This document shows, in pieces, positions 9,751-20,480 of a stretch of 64,000 nt of DNA. Source of the stretch: Paramacrobiotus metropolitanus (taxonomy: Eukaryota; Tardigrada; Eutardigrada; Parachela; Macrobiotidae); contig NW_026570228.1 of the NCBI RefSeq assembly GCF_019649055.1, positions 1,302,001-1,366,000 on the forward strand, given 5' to 3'. Both the position numbers and the translations under genes were made by a program. How positions within the stretch are numbered: the first letter of the stretch is position 1; every line of letters begins with the position of its first letter. The notes beneath the pieces were generated by a model that was given only the letters and a program-made list of their open reading frames with translations, did no database searches and had not been told where the DNA came from.

Positions 9751-10455
9751 ATGGCTGCACGCAAAATGTTTTTACTTAACGCTGACCAGTTGGCACAACA
9801 CAGAGATGCCCAAGCAGCAAACCTCTTCAACTTTCCTTCAACACATGCGCATACAAATCGGTTCGCTCAACCATTATATAATGCATATGCGGATGGTAAT
9901 AATGCGTTACATAATCCTAACTTATCCGCAAAAGAAAAACTAGCTGTGCACGATGACGCTTTTACACGCTATGGAAATATGTTATACCAAGCTACTGCAA
10001 TGCCACCTGGAAAATTATCTATTCCACAGCCTGTCGACACCACAGACGCAAGCGAACACATTACGAGCAAAATTAAAGATTTATTGCCAGGCAAGCAGCA
10101 AGGTAACGCTCAGAAGATTTTAAGTCATCTTTTGGAACACACGAATTTGAGTGTTGCGGATAATTGGAATATAATTAACGATGGCATGGCGTTACCGGGG
10201 ACCAATATTGTTGATCTTCTGCGCTGGGTGACAGCGCCAACAAATCCAACCAGCACTTACACACCAACTGGTTTAATGACGTTAATAAATGCGATGAAGT
10301 ACTCAAACGTTCCAGCAAGTTTAATTTCTAACGCGCAACGGCGTCGACTGTATGAAACGGCTGATGGGGATGAATTTGAAGGTTCGGGAAGTGGAACCCG
10401 TAGTGGTCGCGGCAGCGTAAACGCTACACCAAGTACATCATGGCGACGATACTAA
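9751..10455 (+). CDS. Conserved late/virion-type protein, Gly/Ser-rich tail
   Basis: A 234-residue protein from ATG 9751 (MAARKMFLLNADQLAQHR). It contains a helical N-terminal half with NPNLSAKEKLAVHDDAFTRY, then KIKDLLPGKQQGNAQKILSHL, then ALPGTNIVDLLRWV. It ends in a low-complexity GSGSGTRSGRGS segment. The pattern (a short helix pair, LLPxK, GxNIVDLL) is one I associate with a common unnamed protein downstream of the ATPase in Maverick/adinto-like elements, perhaps a core or scaffold component. It is convergent with the protease gene on the other strand, about 75 bases apart. Confidence 0.55.
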   Translation: MAARKMFLLNADQLAQHRDAQAANLFNFPSTHAHTNRFAQPLYNAYADGNNALHNPNLSAKEKLAVHDDAFTRYGNMLYQATAMPPGKLSIPQPVDTTDASEHITSKIKDLLPGKQQGNAQKILSHLLEHTNLSVADNWNIINDGMALPGTNIVDLLRWVTAPTNPTSTYTPTGLMTLINAMKYSNVPASLISNAQRRRLYETADGDEFEGSGSGTRSGRGSVNATPSTSWRRY

Positions 10456-10530
10456 CTTTATTATGCTTATTGTGTCTAATGTTTTGCTTAATATTTGTTA
10501 AATTTCCAACAACAGCATGAAAATATGTTT

Positions 10531-11089
10531 TCACTTTATTACTTTGTACATCGGCAACGAATATTGCAATTTTTTGGGATGACGTTTCAAGCAACGTTCC
10601 GGATGTTTACATATGTGTAAAAATCGTTGTGCAAACTTATTTAATAAAACATCATTGCGCTTCAGATTTTTCGGATATTCAAGTTTATCAGTAATAGCAC
10701 GCAACATAAGACCACGACAAGAATGATATAGAAAATAAATACAAAATAAACCACAAGTTTTAGAGTTAAGATCTTGAACTTGTATATAATCCTCACGGTA
10801 ATAGCCGTTACATTCAGGAAGCTATCGGACAAAAATTTGTCGATTTCCACGCCATAGAAGAGCGATGTTTTTCCAAAAGAGTCGAAAAATGTAACGTTGT
10901 TTCTGTTTTTTGCGAATATGGCAAGCCAGTGCTCTCCGGGCATGCTATATTTGTCCGAATTAACGATGAGGGCACAAGGAAACCTAGTTTGAATGCCGGA
11001 TGGCAGTGTGTCCCGTGAATACACGCCTAAAAATGCTTCGCCAAACAGGCGTCGTGTTGAATAATGTCCAGTATTTCGTAGTTATTCAT
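10531..11089 (-). pseudogene. Adenain-type cysteine protease, two frame breaks (element B)
   Basis: Virion maturation protease of the adenovirus endopeptidase/Ulp1-like clan. From ATG 11089 the N-terminus reads in one frame to about 11035. The His motif PGEHWLAIF and the acidic motif TFFDSFG lie in a second frame (about 11024-10815). The nucleophile motif KTCGLFCIYFL and the rest to the stop at 10531 lie in the third. The first break is at a run of T near 11035 and the second near 10810-10820, and each is a one-base difference. All three catalytic elements are present. The gene lies downstream of MCP, as in element A. A true pseudogene and consensus indel errors are both possible. Confidence 0.7.
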
Positions 11090-11098
11090 TGTTTTTTG

Positions 11099-12425
11099 TT
11101 AGGCACGCTTATAGGGGCAGTAAACATTTCGGCGAGAATCAATTTCTATCAGCGCGTTTCTGTTGTGGTAAATTAGAATTGAATAGGTCTCGGTTGTTGG
11201 TGTGGAAAATGTAATTGACAATCCTAAAATTCCTTTGCGAGGTGCATTAATGCATGAATGATCTCCGACATCCGGTTCTAAATTGAACCCGTAAATTGCG
11301 AACCCACGTCCCCAGTCGCCTTGCATAAAAGACAGACACGAATTCTTAAACAGCATTCCGGTCGTTTCCATTAAGCTTAGATAACCATCGCGGTAATTGT
11401 GATCCCCTAATTCTAAAGGCTTTCCTGGGAACGGCTCCGAGTTGATATAAGTTACAATCTGACCAACTCCAGCAAGAACGAAATTATATGGGTTTCTTGT
11501 TAACACGCCGCCAACAGCTTGTGAATGTACAATACCGACAAGAATCTGTTTGGGAATTGTCCCGCGGAATAAATCGTCCCGCGACCAGTGACTACTTCCG
11601 TTCGGGATAGTCATTTCCATAATGTTAGATTCAATGAATGGAATTAAGGCATTACGTTTTTGCAACATAATTTCATGAGCGAGCAAAAATTCAGGGTCCA
11701 ACCTAACTTTTTTCAGACGTAGTGTTGCTCTCTGAATAACAATTTTTAAATCTAGGGCTGGAACGCTTGACATAAGAACAAATTTATCTTTAGCCCGTGT
11801 TAAAACAAGTTTCATGTCCACTTTAGTCGGAATCAGACGCTGTTGGTTAGCCAAATCAGACGGAAATTTAAAAAACAGACGCAGTGTGATTCCCGCTTTA
11901 AGAGCCAGATTTCTTACAACATACGCTTCGTTAACTTTCAAGTCATTATCATTTGGGTCAGGTACTGCTAGCAACAACGTGTCGAATTGACCCGGGGTTT
12001 CCGGAACCCATCCAGCATGTGACAGCTGCTCATGGCCATGCTCTCCATAATTAAATAAATTCTCAAAGTACGATGCATAGTGTGACAACGATGGTATCGA
12101 AGAAACTGATTCGCCGTTAAATAAAAGTTCGTGTCCGCTAAATAAACTACGCGCTAAATTATTCACTGCACCAAAATTTAATGCATCCGCTGGTAGTGCG
12201 TTTCCTGAGGTTCGTACGCAAACATCCAACAAAATTACACTGTGAGCCAAATCAATCATTTCATCGGGAGTCCCAGCGATTTCCCATGAAAGGGTATCAA
12301 CATCGAGTATTCCCAATTGGGTTATAAGATACATATTTTGCAGATTCGATAGCCGTTTGGGTAGGCGGAAATGAAAAGTGGTCCAACTCAGACTTTAAAC
12401 ATAGAGGCGCTGATTGAAGATCCAT
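11099..12425 (-). CDS. Major capsid protein (MCP), one frame break near the start (element B)
   Basis: MCP of the F54H12.2-like family, expected to form the double jelly-roll capsomer. The N-terminus starts at ATG 12425 (MDLQSAPLCLKSELDHFSF) and stays open only to about 12300. The remaining roughly 400 residues (LDVDTLSWEIAGTPDEMIDL to the end) are in the neighbouring frame. The break falls at a short G run near 12315, one base. The body has HYASYFENLFNYGEHG, a central RKSPxx-like helix region and NYRDGYLSLMET, and ends TYSILIYHNRNALIEIDSRR, matching the element A MCP end. It lies between the pX-like and protease genes on the same strand. The body is intact, so I treat it as a gene with a possible sequence error. 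Confidence 0.82.
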
Positions 12426-12451
12426 GATTGCCACGTAGCTTTCTATGGAAA

Positions 12452-12952
12452 TTATTTCTGATTCAGTAGATTACTCAGAGGAAAACGCAGCTTTTTCTTC
12501 TTCGAAGATTTTTTCACTTTTGATTTCTTGTGACGTTTAGCAGCTCGCTTTCTCGGTTTTGTTGGCTGCTTCTTTTTTCGATGGCGACGCTTCCGCTTCG
12601 TGATTGGCTTTTCTATATTTTTGACAACTTTTCTGGAGCCAGTTCTACGCTTTCTTCGCTTTCCGGACCCTCCCTGAATTTTACTAGCGATGTTTTGCAT
12701 AGCTTCCACAGTATGATTCCGAGCCGAATCCAACAGAGGCGTCTTGTTATGAAGAACGTCGTTAACAACATTTTTCCCTAACCTTACGAGGTTTGGAAAT
12801 ATTATATTTTTAGCCGTTCTAGCCAAACTACCAAAAAAATTCCCAATAGCGCCATATCCAGTTTGTGCATGCCCTTCGCTGTGGTTATATGTTGGTGATA
12901 ATAGCTGCACATAAACCTGAGCAGGTATGCTGAACGTTTGGATATCATCCAT
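12452..12952 (-). CDS. pX/pVI-like minor virion protein with basic tail (element B)
   Basis: A 166-residue protein. The N-terminus (MDDIQTFSIPAQVYVQLL) is followed by an amphipathic segment GYGAIGNFFGSLARTAKNII and helices. The C-terminal 75 residues are almost entirely Lys, Arg and Pro. This matches the adintovirus pX / adenovirus pVI-pVII type of protein: an amphipathic helix that can act on membranes plus a DNA-condensing tail. It may be cut by the neighbouring adenain-like protease, which is inference (a GG at the start of the basic region is a plausible site). It lies between penton-like and MCP genes, with 2 and 26 base gaps. Confidence 0.65.
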   Translation of the reverse strand: MDDIQTFSIPAQVYVQLLSPTYNHSEGHAQTGYGAIGNFFGSLARTAKNIIFPNLVRLGKNVVNDVLHNKTPLLDSARNHTVEAMQNIASKIQGGSGKRRKRRTGSRKVVKNIEKPITKRKRRHRKKKQPTKPRKRAAKRHKKSKVKKSSKKKKLRFPLSNLLNQK

Positions 12953-12954
12953 GA

Positions 12955-13356
12955 TTATTTTTTCCGAAAATGTAACTGAAGTACAGTAGTAGCGCCTTTT
13001 TCAAATGAAATGTTTTTGCCACTTGCATCCGTTATTGAAAATGAAATTCTGTCAAACTGATTGACGGCAATGTCAGTGTACGATCCACGTTTCGATGCGT
13101 TTCCGCCACATGCTTCTTTAACGGACAGCAAAGCTAATAGTGAAACTCGTGAATTATTTAAAATCTGGCTTCTTATCAAATCAGAGTGCACGAAAAGGGT
13201 GGTTACATCAGAATTTATTGGCTTCGGACACTGTATAAACGTTAAAGCCATTTCATAATCCGATGAAAGTTGCATATAATCGGGTAAATACACGGTAAAT
13301 TCAGAGGCAGTATTGCCAATCAGCTTATCAGAAGTCGCGGTAATAGTAAAATCCAT
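12955..13356 (-). CDS. Penton-like / minor capsid protein, short form (element B)
   Basis: A 133-residue protein. It begins MDFTITATSDKLIGNTASEF, has the strand-like core MQLSSDYEMALTFIQCPKP, then VHSDLIRSQILNN, and ends VLQLHFRKK. This maps onto the first 40 and last 90 residues of the element A homologue (2765-3753), which has about 190 extra residues in the middle. Both size classes occur next to MCP in related elements. A single jelly roll would fit the size. It follows the integrase by 10 bases and precedes the pX-like gene by 2. Confidence 0.6.
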   Translation of the reverse strand: MDFTITATSDKLIGNTASEFTVYLPDYMQLSSDYEMALTFIQCPKPINSDVTTLFVHSDLIRSQILNNSRVSLLALLSVKEACGGNASKRGSYTDIAVNQFDRISFSITDASGKNISFEKGATTVLQLHFRKK

Positions 13357-13366
13357 GATTGATTAT

Positions 13367-14941
13367 TTAAACAAGCACAAGACCACGTTTAGCTAACTCG
13401 GAAACTGAAATCCATTCATCAAATTTTTTATTCCACCCAACATAATGAACAAGGACTTTGTTTCTCTTTTTTCCAATAACAGCGATTTCAGCGGATTCAT
13501 TCGTTTCTTTCGCCACTTTTTGCAATTCTTCAAAGTAAAATTTTCCTTCTAATTGCTCCCCTTTCAAATCCTCCACAAAAAATACTTCAACGCCGTCTTT
13601 CGTATCTTTGCTTTTTATTCTGTACACTTCAATGGTCCACCCAATCGTGTATCCCTTTTCATGGGAAGTTTTTTTTAAACTTAATCGAACGTAGTCTCCC
13701 ACATTAATGTTGTTTTTCGAATTTCTTGTCAAAATATGATTAAGTTTCCACGTTTCTTTCATTATTTTCGCGAACTCTGCTTCGCTTTCTTTGTTTACTT
13801 CTTTAGGCGTATGGTTCTTTAGTGAGCGATGTGGAGAGTTATTGTATGAATCCAAAATATCTTGTATAACATCAATCCATCTCTTTGATTTGTTAAATGT
13901 GAGATAGCGAAATAATTTCGTTGAAATTGTTCTGTTAAGACGTTCCACTAAACCGGCTTTAATTTCAGCGTTCTGAGTAGAAAAATGATCAATATTATAC
14001 TCTTTTAACAAACCGGAGGCATGTTGGTTGTAAAACTCTTTTCCCAGGTCCGTTTGCAGTCGCACTGGTTGAAAACCGCAACGTTGTAAAATTTTTTGAA
14101 GAGCATCCTTTACTTGAATACCAGATTTTTGCCGGAGAGGTTCCACCCACGCTTGACGTGAAAAACAATCGACTACCACAAGCAAATAGTTATATCCGTC
14201 ATTGTGTACAGCTAATGAACTGTAGTCAATTAAATCGGCTTGGAGTTGTTCACCAAATGACATAACAACAAACGGTCGGCGAGCAAATTTTTTCTTGACA
14301 GGTTTATGCAAAGAATAAGCTGGCTGAGCTGTGAAATTCACGCACATCATTTTCGGAAATCTTTTCACTTGATTCATTTCTTGCGGCATGAAGAAGTTTT
14401 CTGATGCCACCGAAACCCCAGGTGATGCTGGGTTAAGATAAATTTTTTCAACAATGATTCCATGAATGATTTTGACCAATTTTTTGTCCAAACCTTTAGG
14501 AAGAGCGTTATCCAAAAACTGTTTACGCATCAGCGGTCTCCAGATAGTCAGGCATTTATAATATAAAATACAAGTGCAGATTTTATTCTTTTCGCCTGTA
14601 TATTCCTCGAAAACCTGGTTGAAAATTCTTTTCAGCTTTCTTTTGTTGAGAGTGTTTAATAAAATATAAAAGACTGAAGACTTCAAGTTACGATCACTGA
14701 GTCGGTTTTTGCATGAATGCTCCAGTGACACAGAATAACAACCCTTGCAGGCCAAACGCTCCGATTGCATGAACTGCTGGTTCATCAAATGCGCAACGAC
14801 AACTTTGAAGGCAGAGACACTGCGCTTATACAAAAGGGATTTTTGATCATGTACTGGTAAGCGAGAACTTCCGGAAGAACAAAGCCCTGACACAAGCTCG
14901 GTTTTCAAACGCCCATTATTTTCGGCTCTCAAATGCGACAT
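13367..14941 (-). CDS. Retroviral-type integrase with C-terminal chromo-like domain (element B)
   Basis: About 524 residues from ATG 14941 (MSHLRAENNGRL). An N-terminal region has Cys/His (CKGCYSVSLEHSCKNR) that could bind zinc. The rve core has catalytic Asp in LQADLIDYS, Asp in LQTDLGKEFY and Glu in KAGLVERLNRT, the D,D,E triad. It is followed by an SH3-like DNA-binding region (VGDYVRLSLKKT) and a chromo/Tudor-like end (KRNKVLVHYVGWNKKFDEWI). It inserts the linear element DNA into host chromosomes and makes the 6-bp target duplication seen at the ends. It appears intact. Upstream, 15032-15201 is a divergent promoter region shared with the plus-strand gene at 15202. Confidence 0.88.
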   Translation of the reverse strand: MSHLRAENNGRLKTELVSGLCSSGSSRLPVHDQKSLLYKRSVSAFKVVVAHLMNQQFMQSERLACKGCYSVSLEHSCKNRLSDRNLKSSVFYILLNTLNKRKLKRIFNQVFEEYTGEKNKICTCILYYKCLTIWRPLMRKQFLDNALPKGLDKKLVKIIHGIIVEKIYLNPASPGVSVASENFFMPQEMNQVKRFPKMMCVNFTAQPAYSLHKPVKKKFARRPFVVMSFGEQLQADLIDYSSLAVHNDGYNYLLVVVDCFSRQAWVEPLRQKSGIQVKDALQKILQRCGFQPVRLQTDLGKEFYNQHASGLLKEYNIDHFSTQNAEIKAGLVERLNRTISTKLFRYLTFNKSKRWIDVIQDILDSYNNSPHRSLKNHTPKEVNKESEAEFAKIMKETWKLNHILTRNSKNNINVGDYVRLSLKKTSHEKGYTIGWTIEVYRIKSKDTKDGVEVFFVEDLKGEQLEGKFYFEELQKVAKETNESAEIAVIGKKRNKVLVHYVGWNKKFDEWISVSELAKRGLVLV

Positions 14942-15201
14942 TTTTAGGTTTAAAAAATTGAACAAACCAACTGATGAGTGAAATGTCAAGCACGTGGCGT
15001 TGTATCTGTTGCGCGTCCATCTTGGCAACAATTTTTTATGTTTTCTTTCTGACCAATCGCGTGCGGCCTAAATAGTTGGGGCTGCCCACAAGTACGCTGA
15101 ATGAAAATTGGCTGTGTCCGGCAGGTTTCAGTGATTGCAAATTTATTAGACTCCATATTCAAATTTTGTCGAACGGTATATCACTGTATTTATTTTCCAA
15201 A

Positions 15202-15546
15202 ATGGACGGCGCATTTGATACCAGACATAAGCAGTGTATTGCAGCTTTAAGGAATGAGTTTCGAGATATCGGAGTTATTAACGGTGCGACAGTATTTTAT
15301 TTGAACAGCAGTGTAATGGTTTATGTGAATTGGGATGACCGGAAGGTAAAAATGGTGACGACGTCTAATCCCCTTGTGGTTAACATGCCTCTCATGACCG
15401 AAAACGGCATCTGCCTGCACGACTTGGAAATGGCACAGTTATTTCGAATTTTCGAAGATCGATCGATAATTCGACTTCTGGAGACGGCTCATAAACACGA
15501 TGCTGCTCAGACGATGACGTTTCGTGGAAAGCGAAAACGACAGTGA
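15202..15546 (+). CDS. Unknown protein, 114 residues, element B
   Basis: Starts MDGAFDTRHKQCIAALRNEF and ends with a basic FRGKRKRQ. It is a mixed alpha/beta-looking sequence with a YVNWDDRKVKMVTTSN strand pair. No family is recognised. Upstream frame extension to 15076 exists, but the ATG at 15202 has a better context (CAAAATGG). It is divergent from the integrase. A second open stretch (15543-15770) begins at its stop in another frame and could be its C-terminal part after a one-base indel or an unseen intron. Confidence 0.45.
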   Translation: MDGAFDTRHKQCIAALRNEFRDIGVINGATVFYLNSSVMVYVNWDDRKVKMVTTSNPLVVNMPLMTENGICLHDLEMAQLFRIFEDRSIIRLLETAHKHDAAQTMTFRGKRKRQ

Positions 15547-15770
15547 CGTGTTTTCCTACACCACACGAAACCAGTGTCAACAAAGAGCCAGTTATTCGGA
15601 TTGCACAAGGCGAAAATTCTGTCGCTGGAACTTGGTCTACGTTGTGTTACTTGCTCCACCGTTTGGAGAATGGATTAGGAGAGGCATTGCCGCTGGGATA
15701 TTTTAACACACCGGAAGCCTGGGATATGGAAATTTCAGCTTTGCACATGGCAGAATGCATCTTGGAATAA
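15543..15770 (+). CDS. Open frame without ATG, possible continuation of the preceding gene
   Basis: 75 codons with no internal start that makes sense. Content includes NSVAGTWSTLCYLLHRLENG and ends FNTPEAWDMEISALHMAECI. The globular-looking composition and the natural-looking end before a 290-base AT-rich intergenic region suggest coding sequence. It probably belongs to the gene at 15202-15546. From 15771 to 16053 I see nothing but the convergent 3' ends. Confidence 0.3.
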   Translation: MTCFPTPHETSVNKEPVIRIAQGENSVAGTWSTLCYLLHRLENGLGEALPLGYFNTPEAWDMEISALHMAECILE

Positions 15771-16053
15771 TTTGTGTGCACTTATGATCAATGAGTTTGT
15801 ATGATCGTTTTCGTTTGACTTTTTTGCTTTGAATTTATAACACAACGAAATCATCTATGTGTACACTCAGTTTTGTATCATTGTAACAATTCTGCGCATT
15901 GTTTTTCGATGATTTTACTTAATCCTATGAAAAGTAGTAATGTCCACTCACACTGCATTTAATTATTGGAAAATCAACGCTGATTCAACTGCTTTGACGC
16001 TATAATACAATAGTACGACTCCTTAGAATACACTGGAAATAAAAATAAAGGCG

Positions 16054-19000
16054 CTAAACATTCAACACATCGTTAACGTCGTCAACATCTTCGAACAACA
16101 TAGCTGGATTGCATTTCTCAAGTAAACTAAATACCAGATCCATTTCCGGTGAGCCAACTTTAGGAAACGGAATATTTTCGTATCCGTGCGGGTAAGTAAC
16201 AAAATTTTCGCCGATAACACGGCTCGTGAAGGTGCAGCCGACGCGTCGCTGTAATGGCACAGTTTGAATAGAAAAATCGTTGGTATTTCTTTTAAACGTA
16301 ATTTCGTCACAAGCTTGCACAGTCGACGGACCAGTGCCGAATAGCATGTCCCGTAGCACCGAGCCGTGAAACCGATCTTTAAGAGCTTCAGTTTCGGAAT
16401 GCCTTTGCATTTGATCCGTTCTTCGCCGGTAGACATCATTTGACAATAGGTTTTCTTAGCAAGTGCCAACCATTCGACGAAATAATCACCGCTCAGGTCA
16501 TCGGAAAACTCGCCCAAGAGGTCTCCCAGTGGTGGATCTGGCTTCTCAGGGTTACTTACAAACATCACCGAGTCCGTGTCACAGTACAGAAGACGGTCTT
16601 GCACTAGCCGCAGCTGTTGCAATAGCTTCAGTTGAGCCAAACCAGTAGTGAAAACGCCGATATACGGGTTGCAACGTTTGTTCGGTGCAGCCTGAAAAAA
16701 TGTACAGCTTTTATATAAATGATTATCCAATTCCAGAAAAGACATCAGTAATAATACCCAATATTTTTTCTCCATATATGTGACATCAAGGGCTTTGCCG
16801 CAGTTGACAATTCGAACATCCTTGGTCTCGAATTCCGTATTAAAAACAATATCTTTCATTTGCTTGTACGTCGTACAATACTTATGCTGTTGGTACAGTG
16901 CCTTCATAACAAATCTACGACCAGTAAAATGTTAGTTTACAAATTCAAGATTTTTGTCAGTAATGATATAATTTTACCTGCCCCAGACGGCGTTTACCCA
17001 GATTTTTGCACAGTACTTAGCACCCGGATTCAACTTCACTTCCTCAGGTTCAAAAATAATTCCCAGCTTTTCGGCGTAGTTGCGACAGTAGCCCCACTTC
17101 TCATCCTCCGTCACGATGTGTGCCGGAAACCCACTATTTACAATTTTCCCACGGATTAAGTCAAGAATAAACTGAGCGAAAATCCCTCCGTCTTTGGTTT
17201 CAGGATTGAATTGCGATGTTTCTTCAAAATGATGTACTTCGAAAATATTTTTTATTTTATACCCGTCGGATAAGGCTTGTTCCACCAAAGGTGTTATCCA
17301 TGCTCCTTCAAGCTCCCGTTGTTCATCTGAATGCTCGCACTGTTTTGCAATATTCACTTCTTCAGAACATGTTCTGCATAACGTGTAGACGGTTCTTCCA
17401 TCATTCAGTCGCACTGGCAACGTTGGTACGAACAAATTCTTAGGCGGAAGTACGCGGCAATAAATCACGCCGTAATATTCCGATAAATCGAAAGGGTCGC
17501 CGAAGTTATTGTAGAGGATTGTAGGATGACCCACAGGATACTTTCCGTACACCATTATTGATGGGTACAAGGATATGAAATCAAAAGCTTTTCCTTTCAG
17601 CGGTGGTTGAATTTCTTTATACATGGCAAAAATTTCAGTCCTTCCGCCGAACAAGTGGTCACGTACATTCAGTGGTGGCCGAAATTCTTTTTGCGGTATG
17701 ATTTTTCCATTTCTAACCATTTCGTCGTACTCGCATTCCCAGATTCCCACAAAAAATCTGCCGTAGCTTTCAATCTTTCTTTTAATTCTCAGCGTCTCCT
17801 CTCTCAATTCGCCATACGTACGCATTCTGACCGTGTTCATTTTCCGCTGGTCAGGGAAGCATTCTTTGCAGCCGTGCCAAAAGCATCCGTAGAATTGATA
17901 GCATGTTCCAGTAGGTTCCCAAAATCCATCTACACAGATTTTATCGTCCAAGAACTTCTCGCCCGCAGCTGAACGAGCCGTCTGAAGAAATTCCTCCGGC
18001 TGTTTTTCCTGCAGATTTCTTTCAATATGCGATAACCACTGAAACGCTTTGAAACTCTGATTTTGCCGGCCGCCGTAACCGCCTGGAGGAATAATTCCAA
18101 TCGTGTTCGGCTTCAGGTAATGAACTTGAAACGCCAACAGCACCGCGGATGGATTTGTAACTGAATCAAAGGGATCGATACCGGGAAACATGTCCATAAA
18201 GTTCTTTCGAGTGATTTTACAGCACTCTCTTAGAACAAGGACGTCGTTAAGGCAGTATTTCTCGCATTCTTGCAAAAGGTTGTAATTGTTGCCGACCGAT
18301 AGAACAGTATCGCCGTACCATTTTTCGAATTCTTCGAGCTTCTTACGTGACATTCGCGGGCAGTCGAAAAATTCTTTGCCTACAAAACAACACGTTTTGA
18401 CTCCACAATTATATTTTGACTCCACTCAAATACTTTTTTAAATTTTTTATTTTTTACCTGGCAATGGCCCATGATAATTTTGGTTTGATGGGGTGTTAAA
18501 TGCGTAAGGAAAAAATCCTTTGAGGACCAAGTGGTCGATGCCCAAGTCTTTAGGAAGTTCCGCCAAAGAACGAGGCATGAAAGAGAGCGTGTCTAAAAAC
18601 TTGCACTTGATGCCGCTAATTTTCAGCATTGTGATGCTGGAACCGTCCTGAATTTTCCCCACAATGTGTCCTTCTTTTTCTAATCCACTCAAGATAAAAA
18701 AATTGTCGTAGCGTTTACCGTTGTGCGATAGGAAGGTGCAGCCTCGACAGTTTTTAAAAATCCAATCTAGTAACTCCGAAACACAATTGTATCCGCTGAA
18801 TGAAATCTGGAACGTATCATCGTCTAAACACATCATTGCGACCATCATCGGCTGATGATATCGGCTGTTATCCAGACATGTTTCGAAATCGAACACAAAC
18901 TTTTTGTTTTCATAGCGTGCTTGCTTTTTGACGAGCGCTTCGGAAGCAACTGAGCTGTCGTCTTCGAAATCATCATTATCATCGGAGTTGTCACCATCAT

Positions 19001-20480
19001 TACCGATACTGGCATTATCGTCCGAAAATTCCACGCCGCAGACATTGCTTTCCTCCACACCGTCCAAAAAATCGGAGACAGCATCATCTTCGGACGTAAA
19101 TGTTTCGTTCTCGAGGGCCGCTTCGGTGGTCAGATTGGGTTTCTTTTTATTTTGAGCTTTCTCTCCATTTGCGATGTAACACAGATGATTTGGGAGAACA
19201 AATTCTTTACAGTTGGAGCAATACGTCGCATAACAAACGTGCGGATCAGAATACTTTCGGCCAGGAGGATTCATGTATCTGAGGAAAAGAAAAATTTCTG
19301 CTTGCGTGATCAAATTAACTTAGTACAAAGTCGCCTCGTAGTATTTGTTTTAGCAGCATTTATTTTCGCCGCAAATATTGTTTACCTGTTGCACTGATCA
19401 CACTTCTTCCAAGCGTCACAGATGTTTAGATCTTTGGTGCTGTAGGCTATCCTCTGTTTGTGTTTATTGAAGCAGTCATCGGAAGCAAAATTTCGATTGC
19501 AGTCGTAGCAAACTTTCTTGACGTAATCGCTAAGATGGCAATCCGTCTGCATGCAGCTGAAGCACGGTCTAAAACACTTATGGCGTGTTTTATTATGGTA
19601 AAAGTTCCCACAGGTCAGGCATCTTGCATTATATCCCAAAACTGTCCAGGGCTTCGTTACGGAGTCGAAATGTTGGTTGTGGTACAGTATGGCTACGAAA
19701 TTCTTCCGGAAAGGACTAGAAAACGTGATCTCAAAATGTAGCTCCGCGTCAATAACAATCAGCTGTGTGTCATAACGACGCATAAGAAGTTGTCCGAATT
19801 TATTTATGCCGTCAAAATCAACAGGTCCATCCGGAACGCCGGCTTCTGCTCGTAATCGCGCTGCTAAGTCATGCTGTTTTCGATGTTGCGATTTATGCAC
19901 GACACTACTTCCGGGTAGATTAAGGGTTCTGGCCAAACCGACTGCGATCGCACGTGAAGCGCACATCACTCCGTCAGGATCATACTTTACGCATGTTTTA
20001 ATACGCACAACACTCTGGGAGCGCTCGAGAAGCTCATCAATTTTGAACGTAATTCTCCCCTTTTTCGCTGATAAACGTCCGTGCCCACGAATATTACGGC
20101 AAACTGTGAATGTGATTTTCAAGTCGTCGGTGAAGAGGTAAAAATTCATGCCACTTTGCATAATTCTTACGATCAACTGTAGAATGAATTCTGGGGACAG
20201 TCGATTCGCTGGCATTACAGGCGTTGAGAACGCACGATTAGCAAGCTGAGGATGCTCAAAAACTAATCGCACTCTGTCAACATCACTGACATGATGGTAC
20301 GCTTTGAGCTCATCCAACAATTGTGAAAACATTTCTCGGACTTCTTCGGAAACGGCCATTAAAGACATAGGCAATGGAGTAAACCGGAAATTAAGCGTAA
20401 AACTGTCTTCAGTTGTTCTAAAGTTTTCAGCATTTGTTATATGTCGTGTCTGCTGTCGGATGTTGTAGAGTTTTCTTGGT
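16054..20480 (-). CDS. Protein-primed family-B DNA polymerase, five exons (element B)
   Basis: Replicative polymerase of Mavericks. Exons by GT-AG signals and phase: 19386-20480, 18458-19278, 16978-18379, 16758-16914, 16054-16691. The 66-base intron 16692-16757 is in frame. Motifs in order: Cys/His-rich region after an N-terminal helical domain; acidic insert (about 18930-19070); exonuclease I FDFETCL, II SHNGKRYDN, III KYCLNDVLVL; polymerase A DFISLYPSIM, B AKIWVNAVWGR, C YCDTDSVMF; late block GYFVEW...KCKG. One frame break lies near 16395-16400, after KCKGI, and the C-terminal 110 residues continue in another frame to 16054. The coding frame runs upstream past the first ATG (20368) to a splice acceptor at 20481, so a first exon is probably missing from my model. 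It comes to about 1370 residues. Confidence 0.85.
18380..18457 (-). repeat. PolB intron 2 holding two GTGGAGTCAAAA units
   Basis: A 78-base intron (CCAG|GTAAAA ... TTTTGTAG|GC) with exact phase match (G|GC). It contains two copies of the element B repeat unit GTGGAGTCAAAA on the minus strand. The repeats also leave a frame open across most of the intron, which hides it from simple frame scanning. Confidence 0.75.

Noticed and set aside
10531-16446. Programmed frameshifting as the reason for the frame breaks in protease, MCP and PolB
   Set aside because: No slippery heptamer was seen at the sites, and these genes are usually single-frame; indel error or decay is simpler.
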